From assembly GCF_006496635.1 (NCBI RefSeq), contig NZ_CP022958.1, positions 2,356,001 to 2,420,000 of the forward strand: a DNA stretch of 64,000 nt, given 5' to 3'. Origin of the DNA: Azoarcus sp. DD4 (GTDB lineage Bacteria; Pseudomonadota; Gammaproteobacteria; Burkholderiales; Rhodocyclaceae). This document shows positions 23,876 to 31,166 of this stretch, one piece after another. A model generated the notes under the pieces. The model was not told the origin of the DNA and ran no database searches. It saw only the letters and a program-made list of their open reading frames with translations. Each line of letters opens with the position of its first letter. The first letter of the stretch is position 1. Both the position numbers and the translations under genes were made by a program.

Positions 23876-24870
23876 TGTCCGCGTTCGAGACCGACGAACT
23901 CGCCCGCCTCGGCGAGGCGCTGGCGGACGACGCGCCGGTGCCTTACATCGCCCGCACCCGCGCCTGGTATCTGGCGCTCGGCTACGACACGCCCTACGTG
24001 TGGGCGCACTACGACACGGTGCCGTTCGCGGCGCTGAAAAAGCCGCTGGCGCGAAGCCGCGTCGCCATCGTCACCACCGCGGCGCCTTACCAGCCGGACA
24101 AGGGCGAGCAGGGGCCGGGTGCGCCGTACAACGCCGGCGCCAAGTTCTACCGCGTCTATGACGGCGACACGGCCATCGACCACGACCTGCGCATCGCCCA
24201 CGTCGGCATAGACCGCAAGCATGCCGACCTCGGCGACAGCGGCTGCTGGTTTCCGCTGCCGGCGCTGCGCCGTGCGGTGGCAGCGGGCAGGGTGGGCGAA
24301 CTCGCGCCACGCTTCTTCGGCGCGCCGACCAACCGCAGCCAGCGCCACACCCTGGAAGTGGATGCGCCCGAGATCGTCGCCGGCTGCCTGGCAGACGGCG
24401 TGGATGCGGTGGTGCTGGTGCCCAATTGCCCGATCTGCCACCAGACGGTAAGCCTGGTGGCGCGCGAACTGGAAGCCGCCGGCGTCAGCACGGTGGTGAT
24501 GGGCGCGGCGAAAGACATCGTCGAGCACGTCGGCGTGCCGCGCCTGCTGTTCTCCGATTTCCCGCTCGGCAACGCCGCCGGCCGGCCGGGCGACATCGCC
24601 TCGCAGGACGAGACGCTGGAACGCGCGCTCGGCTTGCTGGAGAGCGCCGCCGCGCCGCGCAGCACGCTGCAGTCGCCGCTGCGCTGGGCGGCCGATCCCG
24701 CCTGGAAGCTCGATTACTCCAACCCCCAACGCCTCTCGGCGGAAGACCTCGCGCGCCGTCGCGCCGAGGCCGAAGCCGCCCGCCTCACCGCCCGCGAACT
24801 GCGGGTGGCGACGCTGGGCAGCGATCCCGAGCAGGCCCCCGACCGACAACAACAAGGACAAGCCGCATGA
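23875..24870 (+). CDS. GrdB/PrdB-related (glycine/sarcosine/betaine reductase B family) protein, cysteine form
   Basis: 331 aa. Resembles the family of glycine/sarcosine/betaine reductase component B and D-proline reductase: an early TTAAPYQPDKGEQGP segment, HVGIDRKHADLGDSGCWFPL, and VPNCPICHQTVSLVARELE followed by GVSTVVMGAAKDIVEHVGVPRLLFSDFPLGN. In true reductases a selenocysteine stands in the catalytic motif; here it is CPIC and there is no in-frame TGA, so it is a dithiol version. Such proteins occur in aerobic proteobacteria without the other reductase parts and their reaction is unknown to me. Coupled by overlap to both the CoA ligase and the following hydratase. Confidence 0.8.
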   Translation: MSAFETDELARLGEALADDAPVPYIARTRAWYLALGYDTPYVWAHYDTVPFAALKKPLARSRVAIVTTAAPYQPDKGEQGPGAPYNAGAKFYRVYDGDTAIDHDLRIAHVGIDRKHADLGDSGCWFPLPALRRAVAAGRVGELAPRFFGAPTNRSQRHTLEVDAPEIVAGCLADGVDAVVLVPNCPICHQTVSLVARELEAAGVSTVVMGAAKDIVEHVGVPRLLFSDFPLGNAAGRPGDIASQDETLERALGLLESAAAPRSTLQSPLRWAADPAWKLDYSNPQRLSAEDLARRRAEAEAARLTARELRVATLGSDPEQAPDRQQQGQAA

Positions 24871-25604
24871 GCACCGTCAGCTACACCTCGAACAACGGCA
24901 TCGTCGAAATCCGCATCGACCGCGCCGAGAAGTACAACGTGATCACCCACGACGTGGTGCGCGAACTCGCCGCCGCGTGGCAGCGCTTCAAGGACAGCGA
25001 CGACCGCGTCGCCATCCTGTCCGCCGCCGGCGACCGCGCCTTCACCGCCGGCGCCGACCTGCGCGACATCCCGCACGACCTGTGGAAGGCGATTCCCGGC
25101 GTCGGCATCCAGATCGACAAGCCCATCATCGCCGTCACCGCCGGCTTGGTGGTGGGTGGCGGGCTGGTGCTGGTGCAGTTCGCCGACCTCGCCATTGCCG
25201 CCGACAACACGGTGTTCTCGTATCCGGAAGCCAAGGTCGGCTTCTCCGGCGGGCTGATCAGCTCGCTGGCCGCGCGTATCCCGCACAAGGTGGCGATGGA
25301 GCTGCTGCTGGTGGGCGGCTCGATCTCCGCCCAGCGCGCCTACGAGGCGGGGCTGGTGAACCGCGTGGTGCCGGTCGGCCAGCAGCTCGACGCCGCCCGC
25401 GAACTCGCCGCCCAGATCGCCGCCAACGCGCCGCTGGTGACCTCACTGCTCAAGCGCTTCGTCGGCGAGGTGATCGCCAAGGGGCCGACCGAAGTCGCCG
25501 CCATCGCCCGCGCCAACATCGAGGCGATCAACGCCTCGGAAGACTTCCACGAAGGCATCGCCGCCTTCACCCAGAAACGCACGCCGACCTTCACCGGCCG
25601 CTGA
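24867..25604 (+). CDS. Enoyl-CoA hydratase/isomerase family protein
   Basis: 245 aa. Crotonase fold with DRAEKYNVI, the oxyanion loop AFTAGADLRD, GLVVGGGLVLVQFADLAIA and YPEAKVGFSGGLISSLAARIP. The first hydratase Glu position is not Glu (GGGLVLV where hydratases have GGGCEL), while the second region keeps PEAKVG, so simple hydration may not be the reaction; decarboxylation, isomerisation or C-S/C-C bond chemistry within the superfamily is possible. Overlaps the stop of the GrdB-like gene (ATGA). Strongly similar in pattern to the hydratase at 33309, pointing to an internal duplication. Confidence 0.88.
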   Translation: MSTVSYTSNNGIVEIRIDRAEKYNVITHDVVRELAAAWQRFKDSDDRVAILSAAGDRAFTAGADLRDIPHDLWKAIPGVGIQIDKPIIAVTAGLVVGGGLVLVQFADLAIAADNTVFSYPEAKVGFSGGLISSLAARIPHKVAMELLLVGGSISAQRAYEAGLVNRVVPVGQQLDAARELAAQIAANAPLVTSLLKRFVGEVIAKGPTEVAAIARANIEAINASEDFHEGIAAFTQKRTPTFTGR

Positions 25605-25631
25605 TCCGCCCAACCGGAACGAGACGACATC

Positions 25632-26618
25632 ATGAAACTGTCCCGCATCGCCCAACGCCTGGCCGCGCCGCTGCTGGCCGCCGCCGCCCTGGTCGCGCCC
25701 TTCGGCGCCCACGCAGACGCCTGGCCGAGCAAGCCGCTGAAGCTGATCGTGCCTTACCCGCCGGGGGGCGCCGCCGACACCGTCGGCCGCATCTACGCCG
25801 ACGCGCTGACCGAAGCGCTCAAGCAGCCGGTGGTGGTGGAGAACAAGCCCGGCGCCGGCACCGCGATCGCCGCCGAGTTCGTCGCCAACGGACCGGCCGA
25901 CGGCTACACCCTCAACCTGGTGCCCACCGGCCAGCTCACCGTGCTGCCGCACGTGGCGAAGAACCTGAAGTTCGACGCCTTCAAGAGCTTCACGCCGGTG
26001 TCGCTGCTGGCCTACACCAGCGTGGTGATCGCCGCCAACAACGAAGTGCCGGCCAAGAGCCTGAAGGAGCTGGTGGCGCAGGCCAAGGCGGCGCCGGGCA
26101 AGTATTCGTACTCGTCGTCCGGCAGCGGCACGATCATCCACCTGGCTGGCGAGTACTTCCGCCTGACCAGCGGCACCGACATCCTGCACGTGCCCTTCAA
26201 GGGCAGCGCCCCGGCGGTTACCGCGGTGCTCGGCGGCGAGGTGAACTTGGCGGTCGATACGCTCACCATCCTCGCCCCGCAGATCAAGGGCGGCAAGCTG
26301 CGCGGCCTCGCCATCGCCTCGCGCGAGCGCTCGCCGCTGCTGCCGGACGTCCCCACCGTGGCGGAATCCGGCTACCCCGGCTTCGAAGTCACTTCCTGGT
26401 TCGGCCTCAACGTCGCCGCCGGCACCCCGGTCGAGGTCGTCACCCGCCTCAATGCCGAAATCGCCAAGGCCGCGGCATCGCCGACGGTGAAGGAGAAGCT
26501 AGCCGCGCAGGGGCTCGACCCGTGGCCGAGCACGCCGGCGAAGTTCGCCGAGCAGGTGCGGACCGATTACGAGAAATACGGGAAGGTGGTGAGGGAGTCG
26601 GGGACGAAGTTCGAGTGA
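25632..26618 (+). CDS. Bug/TctC-family periplasmic substrate-binding protein (1)
   Basis: 328 aa. Signal peptide ending PFGAHADA, then the family opening WPSKPLKLIVPYPPGGAADTVGR, VVENKPGAGTAIAAEF, DGYTL, YSSSGSGTIIHLAGEYF, HVPFKGSAPAVTAVLGG and GFEVTSWFGLNV. Bug proteins bind carboxylates between two lobes and pass them to TctAB. Closest in pattern to the second Bug gene at 28309 (shared AVTAVLGG/ AITALLGG and ILAPQ-KGGK stretches), less to the third at 34126. GAACGAGACGACATC precedes the ATG without a strong ribosome site. Confidence 0.93.
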   Translation: MKLSRIAQRLAAPLLAAAALVAPFGAHADAWPSKPLKLIVPYPPGGAADTVGRIYADALTEALKQPVVVENKPGAGTAIAAEFVANGPADGYTLNLVPTGQLTVLPHVAKNLKFDAFKSFTPVSLLAYTSVVIAANNEVPAKSLKELVAQAKAAPGKYSYSSSGSGTIIHLAGEYFRLTSGTDILHVPFKGSAPAVTAVLGGEVNLAVDTLTILAPQIKGGKLRGLAIASRERSPLLPDVPTVAESGYPGFEVTSWFGLNVAAGTPVEVVTRLNAEIAKAAASPTVKEKLAAQGLDPWPSTPAKFAEQVRTDYEKYGKVVRESGTKFE

Positions 26619-26659
26619 GGGTTGATGGTCGGGCAGGCAATGACGGTTCCGGCCGCGCT

Positions 26660-26778
26660 GAATGCTCCCTCCCCTTCAAGGGGGTGAGGCCGGGGTTTCG
26701 GCGAGCATCGCTCGACGCCGGCTGAACGACGATGCCTCCTGGCATCGGCTACCGGGTTGGGGTGGGGATGGGGTTAGT
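26660..26778 (-). repeat. Intergenic repeat element copy C (inverted)
   Basis: About 120 bases (CCCCTTCAAGGGGG, GGGGTTTCGGCGAGCA ... GGGGTGGGGATGGGG) that form, in opposite orientation, a diverged copy of the element at 26791-26905; the two together make a large imperfect inverted repeat between the Bug gene and the flavin monooxygenase gene. Confidence 0.75.
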
Positions 26779-26790
26779 CGCTGCGCTGAA

Positions 26791-26905
26791 CCCAACCCCA
26801 TCCCCCTCCTGGCCGGGAGTCTCGGCTTCGCCTCGCCGCTCCGCCGGCGGCGAGCAGTGCTCGCCGAAACCCCTGCTACGCCCCCCTTGAAGGGGGAGGA
26901 ACAAA
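26791..26905 (+). repeat. Intergenic repeat element copy A
   Basis: Runs from AACCCCATCCCC through GGAGTCTCGGCTTCGCCTCG, the palindromic GGCGAGCAGTGCTCGCC and CCCCCCTTGAAGGGGGAGGA. Nearly identical to copy B at 29305-29418. Contains its own palindromes (CCCCCTTGAAGGGGG), so it folds as RNA. Looks like a small dispersed, non-coding repeat of the genome. Confidence 0.85.
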
Positions 26906-26941
26906 AGACCAAACCCGTCGCCTCCCCCTATGGAGCACCCG

Positions 26942-28210
26942 ATGCCGAATCATCCCATCGAATTCCTCGGCTTCCTCGCCCACCAGGAAGCCAGCGAAAT
27001 CCTCCCCGCCCGCGGCCCGCTGGTCGACAAGGCCTTTCTCGGCGCCTGCGCCCGCGCGCAGGAGCACGCCGGCTTCGACCGCGCCTTGATCGCCTACCAC
27101 AGCGGCGCCCCCGACGGCCTGCAGGTGGCCGCCTACGCTGCGGCGCAGACGAGCCGGCTCGGCCTGCTGGTGGCTCACCGGCCGGGCGTGATCGCGCCGA
27201 CCGTGGCGGCGCGCCAGTTCGCCTCGCTCGACCACTTCAGCGACGGCCGCGCGGCGATCAACATCGTCAGCGGCGGCAACGACGCCGAGCAGCAGCGCGA
27301 TGGCGATTTCCTCGGCCATGACGAGCGCTACGCCCGCACCGACGAATACCTGCAGCTGATGAAGCTGGCGTGGACCCGCGGCGAGCCCTTCGACTTCGAC
27401 GGCCGCTATTACCGCGTCAAGGGCTATGTCAGCCAGGCGCGGCCGCTGCAGCAGCCGCACATCCCGATCTTCTTCGGCGGCTCGTCGGCGGCGGCGCTGG
27501 AGGTGGCCGGCAAGCATGCCGATGTGTTCATGATGTGGGGCGAACCGCTGGCCGGCATCGCCGAGCAGATCGCCGCGGTGCGCGCGGTGGCGGCGCGTCA
27601 CGGGCGCGGCGACGCGGTGCGTTTCTCGCTGTCGCTGCGGCCCATCCTCGGCGCCACCGAGGACGAGGCCTGGGCGCGTGCCGAACGCATTCTCGGCGGG
27701 GTGCGCCAGCGGCTGGAGCAGGCCGCGGCCATTCCGCTCGCCCTGAGGCCGTCGAAGGGCAGTGCTGCCGAGCGGGCTTCGACAGGCTCAGCCCGAACGG
27801 TGTTGGGCGCCCGGGCCGACAAGTCCGTAGCGACCCGCGGCATCTCCACCACCACGACAGCGAACCCCGCCGCGACCCCGCTAAACGAAGGCTCCCGCCG
27901 CCTCCTCGCCTTCGCCGAGCGCGGCGAGGTGCTCGACAGCTGCCTGTGGACCGGCATCACCGCGCTTACCGGCGCCGCCTCGGGCGCCGCTGCCAGCACC
28001 GGCATCGGCGGCAACTCCACCGCGCTGGTCGGCACGCCCGAGCAGGTGGCTGATGCGCTGCTGGCTTACCACCGCCTTGGCGTCAGCCACTTCCTGGTGC
28101 GCGGCTTCGATCCGCTGGCGGACGCGGTGGCCTACGGCCGCGAGCTGCTGCCGAGCGTGCGCGCGCGGTTGGCCGAAGCGCTGCCGGCGGAGGCTTTCGC
28201 CGCCTTCTGA
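26942..28210 (+). CDS. LLM-class flavin-dependent monooxygenase (SsuD/SfnG-like) with repeat-derived insertion
   Basis: 422 aa from ATG 26942 (GGAG upstream); ATG 26930 is an alternative adding MEHP. A bacterial luciferase-like TIM barrel: FLAHQEASEI, SRLGLLVAHRPGVIAPTVAARQFASLDHFSDGRAAINIVSGG, GHDERYARTDEYLQLMK and IPIFFGGSSAAALEVA. The pattern is that of alkanesulfonate and dimethylsulfone monooxygenases, which use FMNH2 and O2 to cleave C-S bonds. At about residues 265-295 a foreign-looking segment (ALRPSKGSAAERASTGSAR) is encoded by a REP-type palindrome inserted in frame. Other enzymes of the cluster (thiol dioxygenase, rhodanese) support a sulfonate or similar organosulfur substrate. 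No flavin reductase gene is seen nearby. Confidence 0.87.
   Translation: MPNHPIEFLGFLAHQEASEILPARGPLVDKAFLGACARAQEHAGFDRALIAYHSGAPDGLQVAAYAAAQTSRLGLLVAHRPGVIAPTVAARQFASLDHFSDGRAAINIVSGGNDAEQQRDGDFLGHDERYARTDEYLQLMKLAWTRGEPFDFDGRYYRVKGYVSQARPLQQPHIPIFFGGSSAAALEVAGKHADVFMMWGEPLAGIAEQIAAVRAVAARHGRGDAVRFSLSLRPILGATEDEAWARAERILGGVRQRLEQAAAIPLALRPSKGSAAERASTGSARTVLGARADKSVATRGISTTTTANPAATPLNEGSRRLLAFAERGEVLDSCLWTGITALTGAASGAAASTGIGGNSTALVGTPEQVADALLAYHRLGVSHFLVRGFDPLADAVAYGRELLPSVRARLAEALPAEAFAAF
27738..27800 (+). repeat. REP-type palindrome inserted inside a coding sequence
   Basis: GCCCTGAGGCCGTCGAAGGGC and GCTTCGACAGGCTCAGCCCG... form an imperfect inverted pair of about 20 bp each around a short loop; the right part is a familiar betaproteobacterial repeat motif. 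It lies in frame in the flavin monooxygenase gene and adds about 20-30 residues. Confidence 0.75.
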
Positions 28211-28308
28211 CCCGGCGGGCGGCCTGGCCCTATGCCATGACCCACCGATTTCAAACCCTTTCCCAGCCACGTTCCAACCGCTTACCGAAGCGCTTTCCGG
28301 AGTCATTC

Positions 28309-29298
28309 ATGACCATACGCAAATCCACCCGCCGCACCTTGCTGCGCACCCTGGCGCTCGGCGCCGTCGCGCTGATGCCCTTCGCCGCCCAGGCCGACAC
28401 CTGGCCGAGCAAGCCGCTCAAGCTCATCGTCGCCTTCCCGCCGGGCGGCGCGTCCGACATCGTCGGCCGTTTCTATGCCGAGCAGCTCTCGACCGCCCTC
28501 GGCCAGCCGGTGGTGGTGGAGAACAAGCCGGGTGCCGGCACCGCGATCGCCGCCGAAGCCGCCGCCAAGGCCGCGCCCGACGGCTACACGCTGTCGCTGG
28601 CGCCGGCCGGTCAGCTGACCATCCTGCCGCACCTCGCCAAGGACCTGCGCTACGACGCGTTCAAGGACTTCGCCCCGGTGTCGGTGGTGGCCTCGGTGCC
28701 CTACGTGGTGGCGGTGAACAGCACCGTGCCGGCCAACACGCTGCAGGAATTCACCGCCTACGCCAAGGCCAACCCGGGCAAGGTCAGCTACTCCTCGTGC
28801 GGCAACGGCACGCTGTGCCATCTGTCCGGCGAGTTCTACAAGAGCCTGACCGGCACCGAGCTGCTGCACGTGCCCTACAAGGGCAGCGCGCCGGCCATCA
28901 CCGCGCTGCTCGGCGGCGAGGTCAATGCCGCCTTCGACACGCTCACCATCCTGGCCCCCCAGGTGAAGGGCGGCAAGGTGAAGGGGTTGGCGATCACCAG
29001 CGCCAAGCGCTCGCCCACGCTGCCCGACGTACCCACCGCCGCCGAGGCCGGGCTGAAGGGCTTCGAGGTGTCGTCGTGGTTCGGCATCGTGGTGCCGGCG
29101 GCGACACCCAAGCCGGTGATCGAGCGCCTGCACAAGGAACTCGTCCAGATCGCCGCCAAGCCGGAGACCCGCACCAAGCTTGCCGAGCAGGGGCTGGACG
29201 TGGAAAGCACCACGCCGGACGCCTTCAGCCGCCTGATCCGCGAGGACAGCGTCAAGTGGGGCAAGGTGGTGGCGGAGTCGGGAGCGAAGATCGAGTAA
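28309..29298 (+). CDS. Bug/TctC-family periplasmic substrate-binding protein (2)
   Basis: 329 aa from ATG 28309 (CCGGAG upstream); the frame is open from 28237 but that N terminus is not signal-like. Signal peptide RTLLRTLALGAVALMPFAAQA, then WPSKPLKLIVAFPPGGASDIVGR, VVENKPGAGTAIAAEAAAK, YSSCGNGTLCHLSGEFYKS and HVPYKGSAPAITALLGG. Two Cys (SCGNGTLC) sit in the ligand-facing loop where the first Bug protein has SSGSGTII, which could alter substrate choice. Close paralogue of the Bug gene at 25632, suggesting local duplication. Confidence 0.93.
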   Translation: MTIRKSTRRTLLRTLALGAVALMPFAAQADTWPSKPLKLIVAFPPGGASDIVGRFYAEQLSTALGQPVVVENKPGAGTAIAAEAAAKAAPDGYTLSLAPAGQLTILPHLAKDLRYDAFKDFAPVSVVASVPYVVAVNSTVPANTLQEFTAYAKANPGKVSYSSCGNGTLCHLSGEFYKSLTGTELLHVPYKGSAPAITALLGGEVNAAFDTLTILAPQVKGGKVKGLAITSAKRSPTLPDVPTAAEAGLKGFEVSSWFGIVVPAATPKPVIERLHKELVQIAAKPETRTKLAEQGLDVESTTPDAFSRLIREDSVKWGKVVAESGAKIE

Positions 29299-29304
29299 GG
29301 GGGC

Positions 29305-29418
29305 GTTAACCCCATCCCCACCCCAGCCAGGAGTCTCGGCTTTGCCTCGCCGCTACGCTGGCGGCGAGCAGTGCTCGCCGAAACCCCAGCTCCGCCCCCC
29401 TTGAAGGGGGAGGAGCAA
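29305..29418 (+). repeat. Intergenic repeat element copy B
   Basis: Direct, nearly identical copy of the element at 26791-26905 (CCCCATCCCC, GGAGTCTCGGCTTTGCCTCG, GGCGAGCAGTGCTCGCC, CCCCCCTTGAAGGGGGAGGA). Both copies follow a Bug gene stop closely, so the element was probably duplicated together with the Bug gene or lies preferentially at such 3' ends. Confidence 0.85.
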
Positions 29419-29443
29419 AAACTCTTCACTCCGGAGTCCAACC

Positions 29444-30214
29444 ATGAACGCCCCCCTTGAACTCCCCTCCACCGAAGCAGCCATCCACGCCGCCCGCGTC
29501 GACCTTGCCGCTGCCTGCCGCCTCATCCACCTTTTCGGCTGGACCGATCTGCTCGCGACCCACGTCACCTACCGCGTGCCCGGCCGCCACGACCGCTATT
29601 TCATCAACCCGCTCGGCCTGCTCTATGAAGAGGTCACCGCCTCCAGCATTCTCGAGGTCGATCTCGACGGCAAGGTGGTGGGCGGGGAGGGCGACGTGAA
29701 CCCCGCCGGCATCGTCATCCACGGTGCCATCCACGCCGCAGTCAAGGACGCCGCCGCCGTCATCCATCTGCACAGCCGCGACGGCGTGGCGGTGGCGAGC
29801 CAGGAGGACGGACTGCTGCCGCTCACCCAGATGGCGCTGATGGTGCACGGCCAGATTGCCTACCACGACTTCCAGGGCGTGGTGCTGGACGAGCGCGAGC
29901 GCGCCGACCTGCTCGCCAACATCGGCGACCGCCACACCGTCATCCTGCGCAACCACGGCACCATGACGCTCGGTCGCAACATGGGCGAGGCCTTCGCCCG
30001 CATCTGGCGGCTGGAGCGCGCCTGCCGCTTCCAGCTCGCGGCGCAGTCGGCCGGCGTGCCGCTGCGCCAACTGCCGGACGAGGTGATCGCCCGCACTCAT
30101 GCGCAGGCGCAGGAAATCTACGGCGGCCAGGCGAGCTTCTTCCCCTCGGGCAAGCGCGAATGGGCGGCGCTGCGCCGCCGTCTCGACAGGGAGCTGCCCG
30201 GCTATGCCGACTGA
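29444..30214 (+). CDS. Class II aldolase/adducin family protein
   Basis: 256 aa. The family's metal-binding residues are visible: HLHSRDG (two His) in AAVIHLHSRDGVAVAS and a later His in VILRNHGTMTLG, with the acidic residue in YEEV. Also GDVNPAGIVIHGAIH. Family members are zinc-dependent aldolases, epimerases or decarboxylases acting on small hydroxy acids and sugar phosphates; the substrate here is unknown. Similar proteins lacking phosphate-binding residues often appear in organic-acid catabolic clusters. Overlaps the next gene by 11 bases. Confidence 0.87.
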   Translation: MNAPLELPSTEAAIHAARVDLAAACRLIHLFGWTDLLATHVTYRVPGRHDRYFINPLGLLYEEVTASSILEVDLDGKVVGGEGDVNPAGIVIHGAIHAAVKDAAAVIHLHSRDGVAVASQEDGLLPLTQMALMVHGQIAYHDFQGVVLDERERADLLANIGDRHTVILRNHGTMTLGRNMGEAFARIWRLERACRFQLAAQSAGVPLRQLPDEVIARTHAQAQEIYGGQASFFPSGKREWAALRRRLDRELPGYAD

Positions 30215-31166
30215 GCACGGACGCATCCTGGTCGTCGGCGGCGGCAGCCTCGGGCTCTACCTCGCCGGGCGGCTGAGCCTGGCGGGCAGGGCGGTGACGG
30301 TGACGCAGCGTGCTGGCAGCGCCGCGCCGGAAGGCGGCATCGTCGCCGAGGGCGACGAGCAGTGGCAGGCGCCGGCAGTGGGCTTCACCATCGCTGACGA
30401 CCGGCGCGGCCCCTATTCGCAAATCATCGTCGCGGTGAAGTCGCACGACCTGCCGCCGCTGCTGCCGACGCTGGCCGCGCTCGGCGACGCCACCACCGAA
30501 TACGTCTTCCTTCAGAACGGCATCCCCTGGTGGTGGCGCCATGCGGACGGCGACGGCACGGCGCCGGCGCTCGCGCGCACGGTGGCGGTGGTGGTGCATC
30601 ACGCGGTGGAGCGCACGGCGCCCGGCCGCATCCGGGTGCGCCGCGCCGGCGGTGAGCGCTACCTGTGCGGTCGCGTTAGCGCCGCCCTGGCTGATGCGCG
30701 CGACACCGCGCTGCAGACGCTGGTCACCGGCTGGCAGCAGGCCGGCATCCCCGCCGAATACGCCGACGACATCCGCGGCGAGGTGTGGGCCAAACTGATG
30801 GGTAACGCCACCCTCAACCCGCTGTCGGCGATCACCGGCGCCACCATCGGCGAACTCGCCACCACCCCGGCAACGCGCGCGGTGCTGCTGGCCGGCATGG
30901 GCGAGATCGCCCGCATCGCCGCCGCCGAAGGCAGCGCGCTGCCGAGCACGCCGGAAGCGCGCGTGCGCCGGGCCGAGCAGGTCGGCGCGGTGCGCACCTC
31001 GATGCTGCAGGACCGCCTCGCCGGCCGCCGGCTGGAAACCGGGGCGCTGCTGGCGGCGCCGATCGCGCTTGCCGAACGCCACGGCATCGCGGTGCCGGTG
31101 CTGCAAACCTTGCTCGGCTGCCTGAGCGTTCCCCTTCATGACAAGGATCCGAATGTCCGCACGTGA
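30204..31166 (+). CDS. Ketopantoate reductase family (ApbA/PanE-like) oxidoreductase
   Basis: 320 aa. N-terminal Rossmann motif VVGGGSLGLYLAGRLSLAG, the IIVAVKSHDLPPLL segment, NGIPWWW (PanE has NG near here), and C-terminal EVWAKLMGNATLNPLSAITGATIGEL with the catalytic Lys and Asn of the family. Reduces a 2-oxo acid with NAD(P)H. In this catabolic setting it is more likely a dedicated 2-hydroxy/2-oxo acid dehydrogenase than the vitamin B5 enzyme. Overlaps both neighbours (11 bases upstream, 14 bases downstream), so it belongs to the same operon. Confidence 0.87.
   Translation: MPTEHGRILVVGGGSLGLYLAGRLSLAGRAVTVTQRAGSAAPEGGIVAEGDEQWQAPAVGFTIADDRRGPYSQIIVAVKSHDLPPLLPTLAALGDATTEYVFLQNGIPWWWRHADGDGTAPALARTVAVVVHHAVERTAPGRIRVRRAGGERYLCGRVSAALADARDTALQTLVTGWQQAGIPAEYADDIRGEVWAKLMGNATLNPLSAITGATIGELATTPATRAVLLAGMGEIARIAAAEGSALPSTPEARVRRAEQVGAVRTSMLQDRLAGRRLETGALLAAPIALAERHGIAVPVLQTLLGCLSVPLHDKDPNVRT

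Noticed and set aside
23875..24870. Selenoprotein reading of the GrdB-like gene
   Set aside because: The catalytic motif is CPIC with ordinary Cys codons and there is no in-frame TGA or SECIS-like hairpin.
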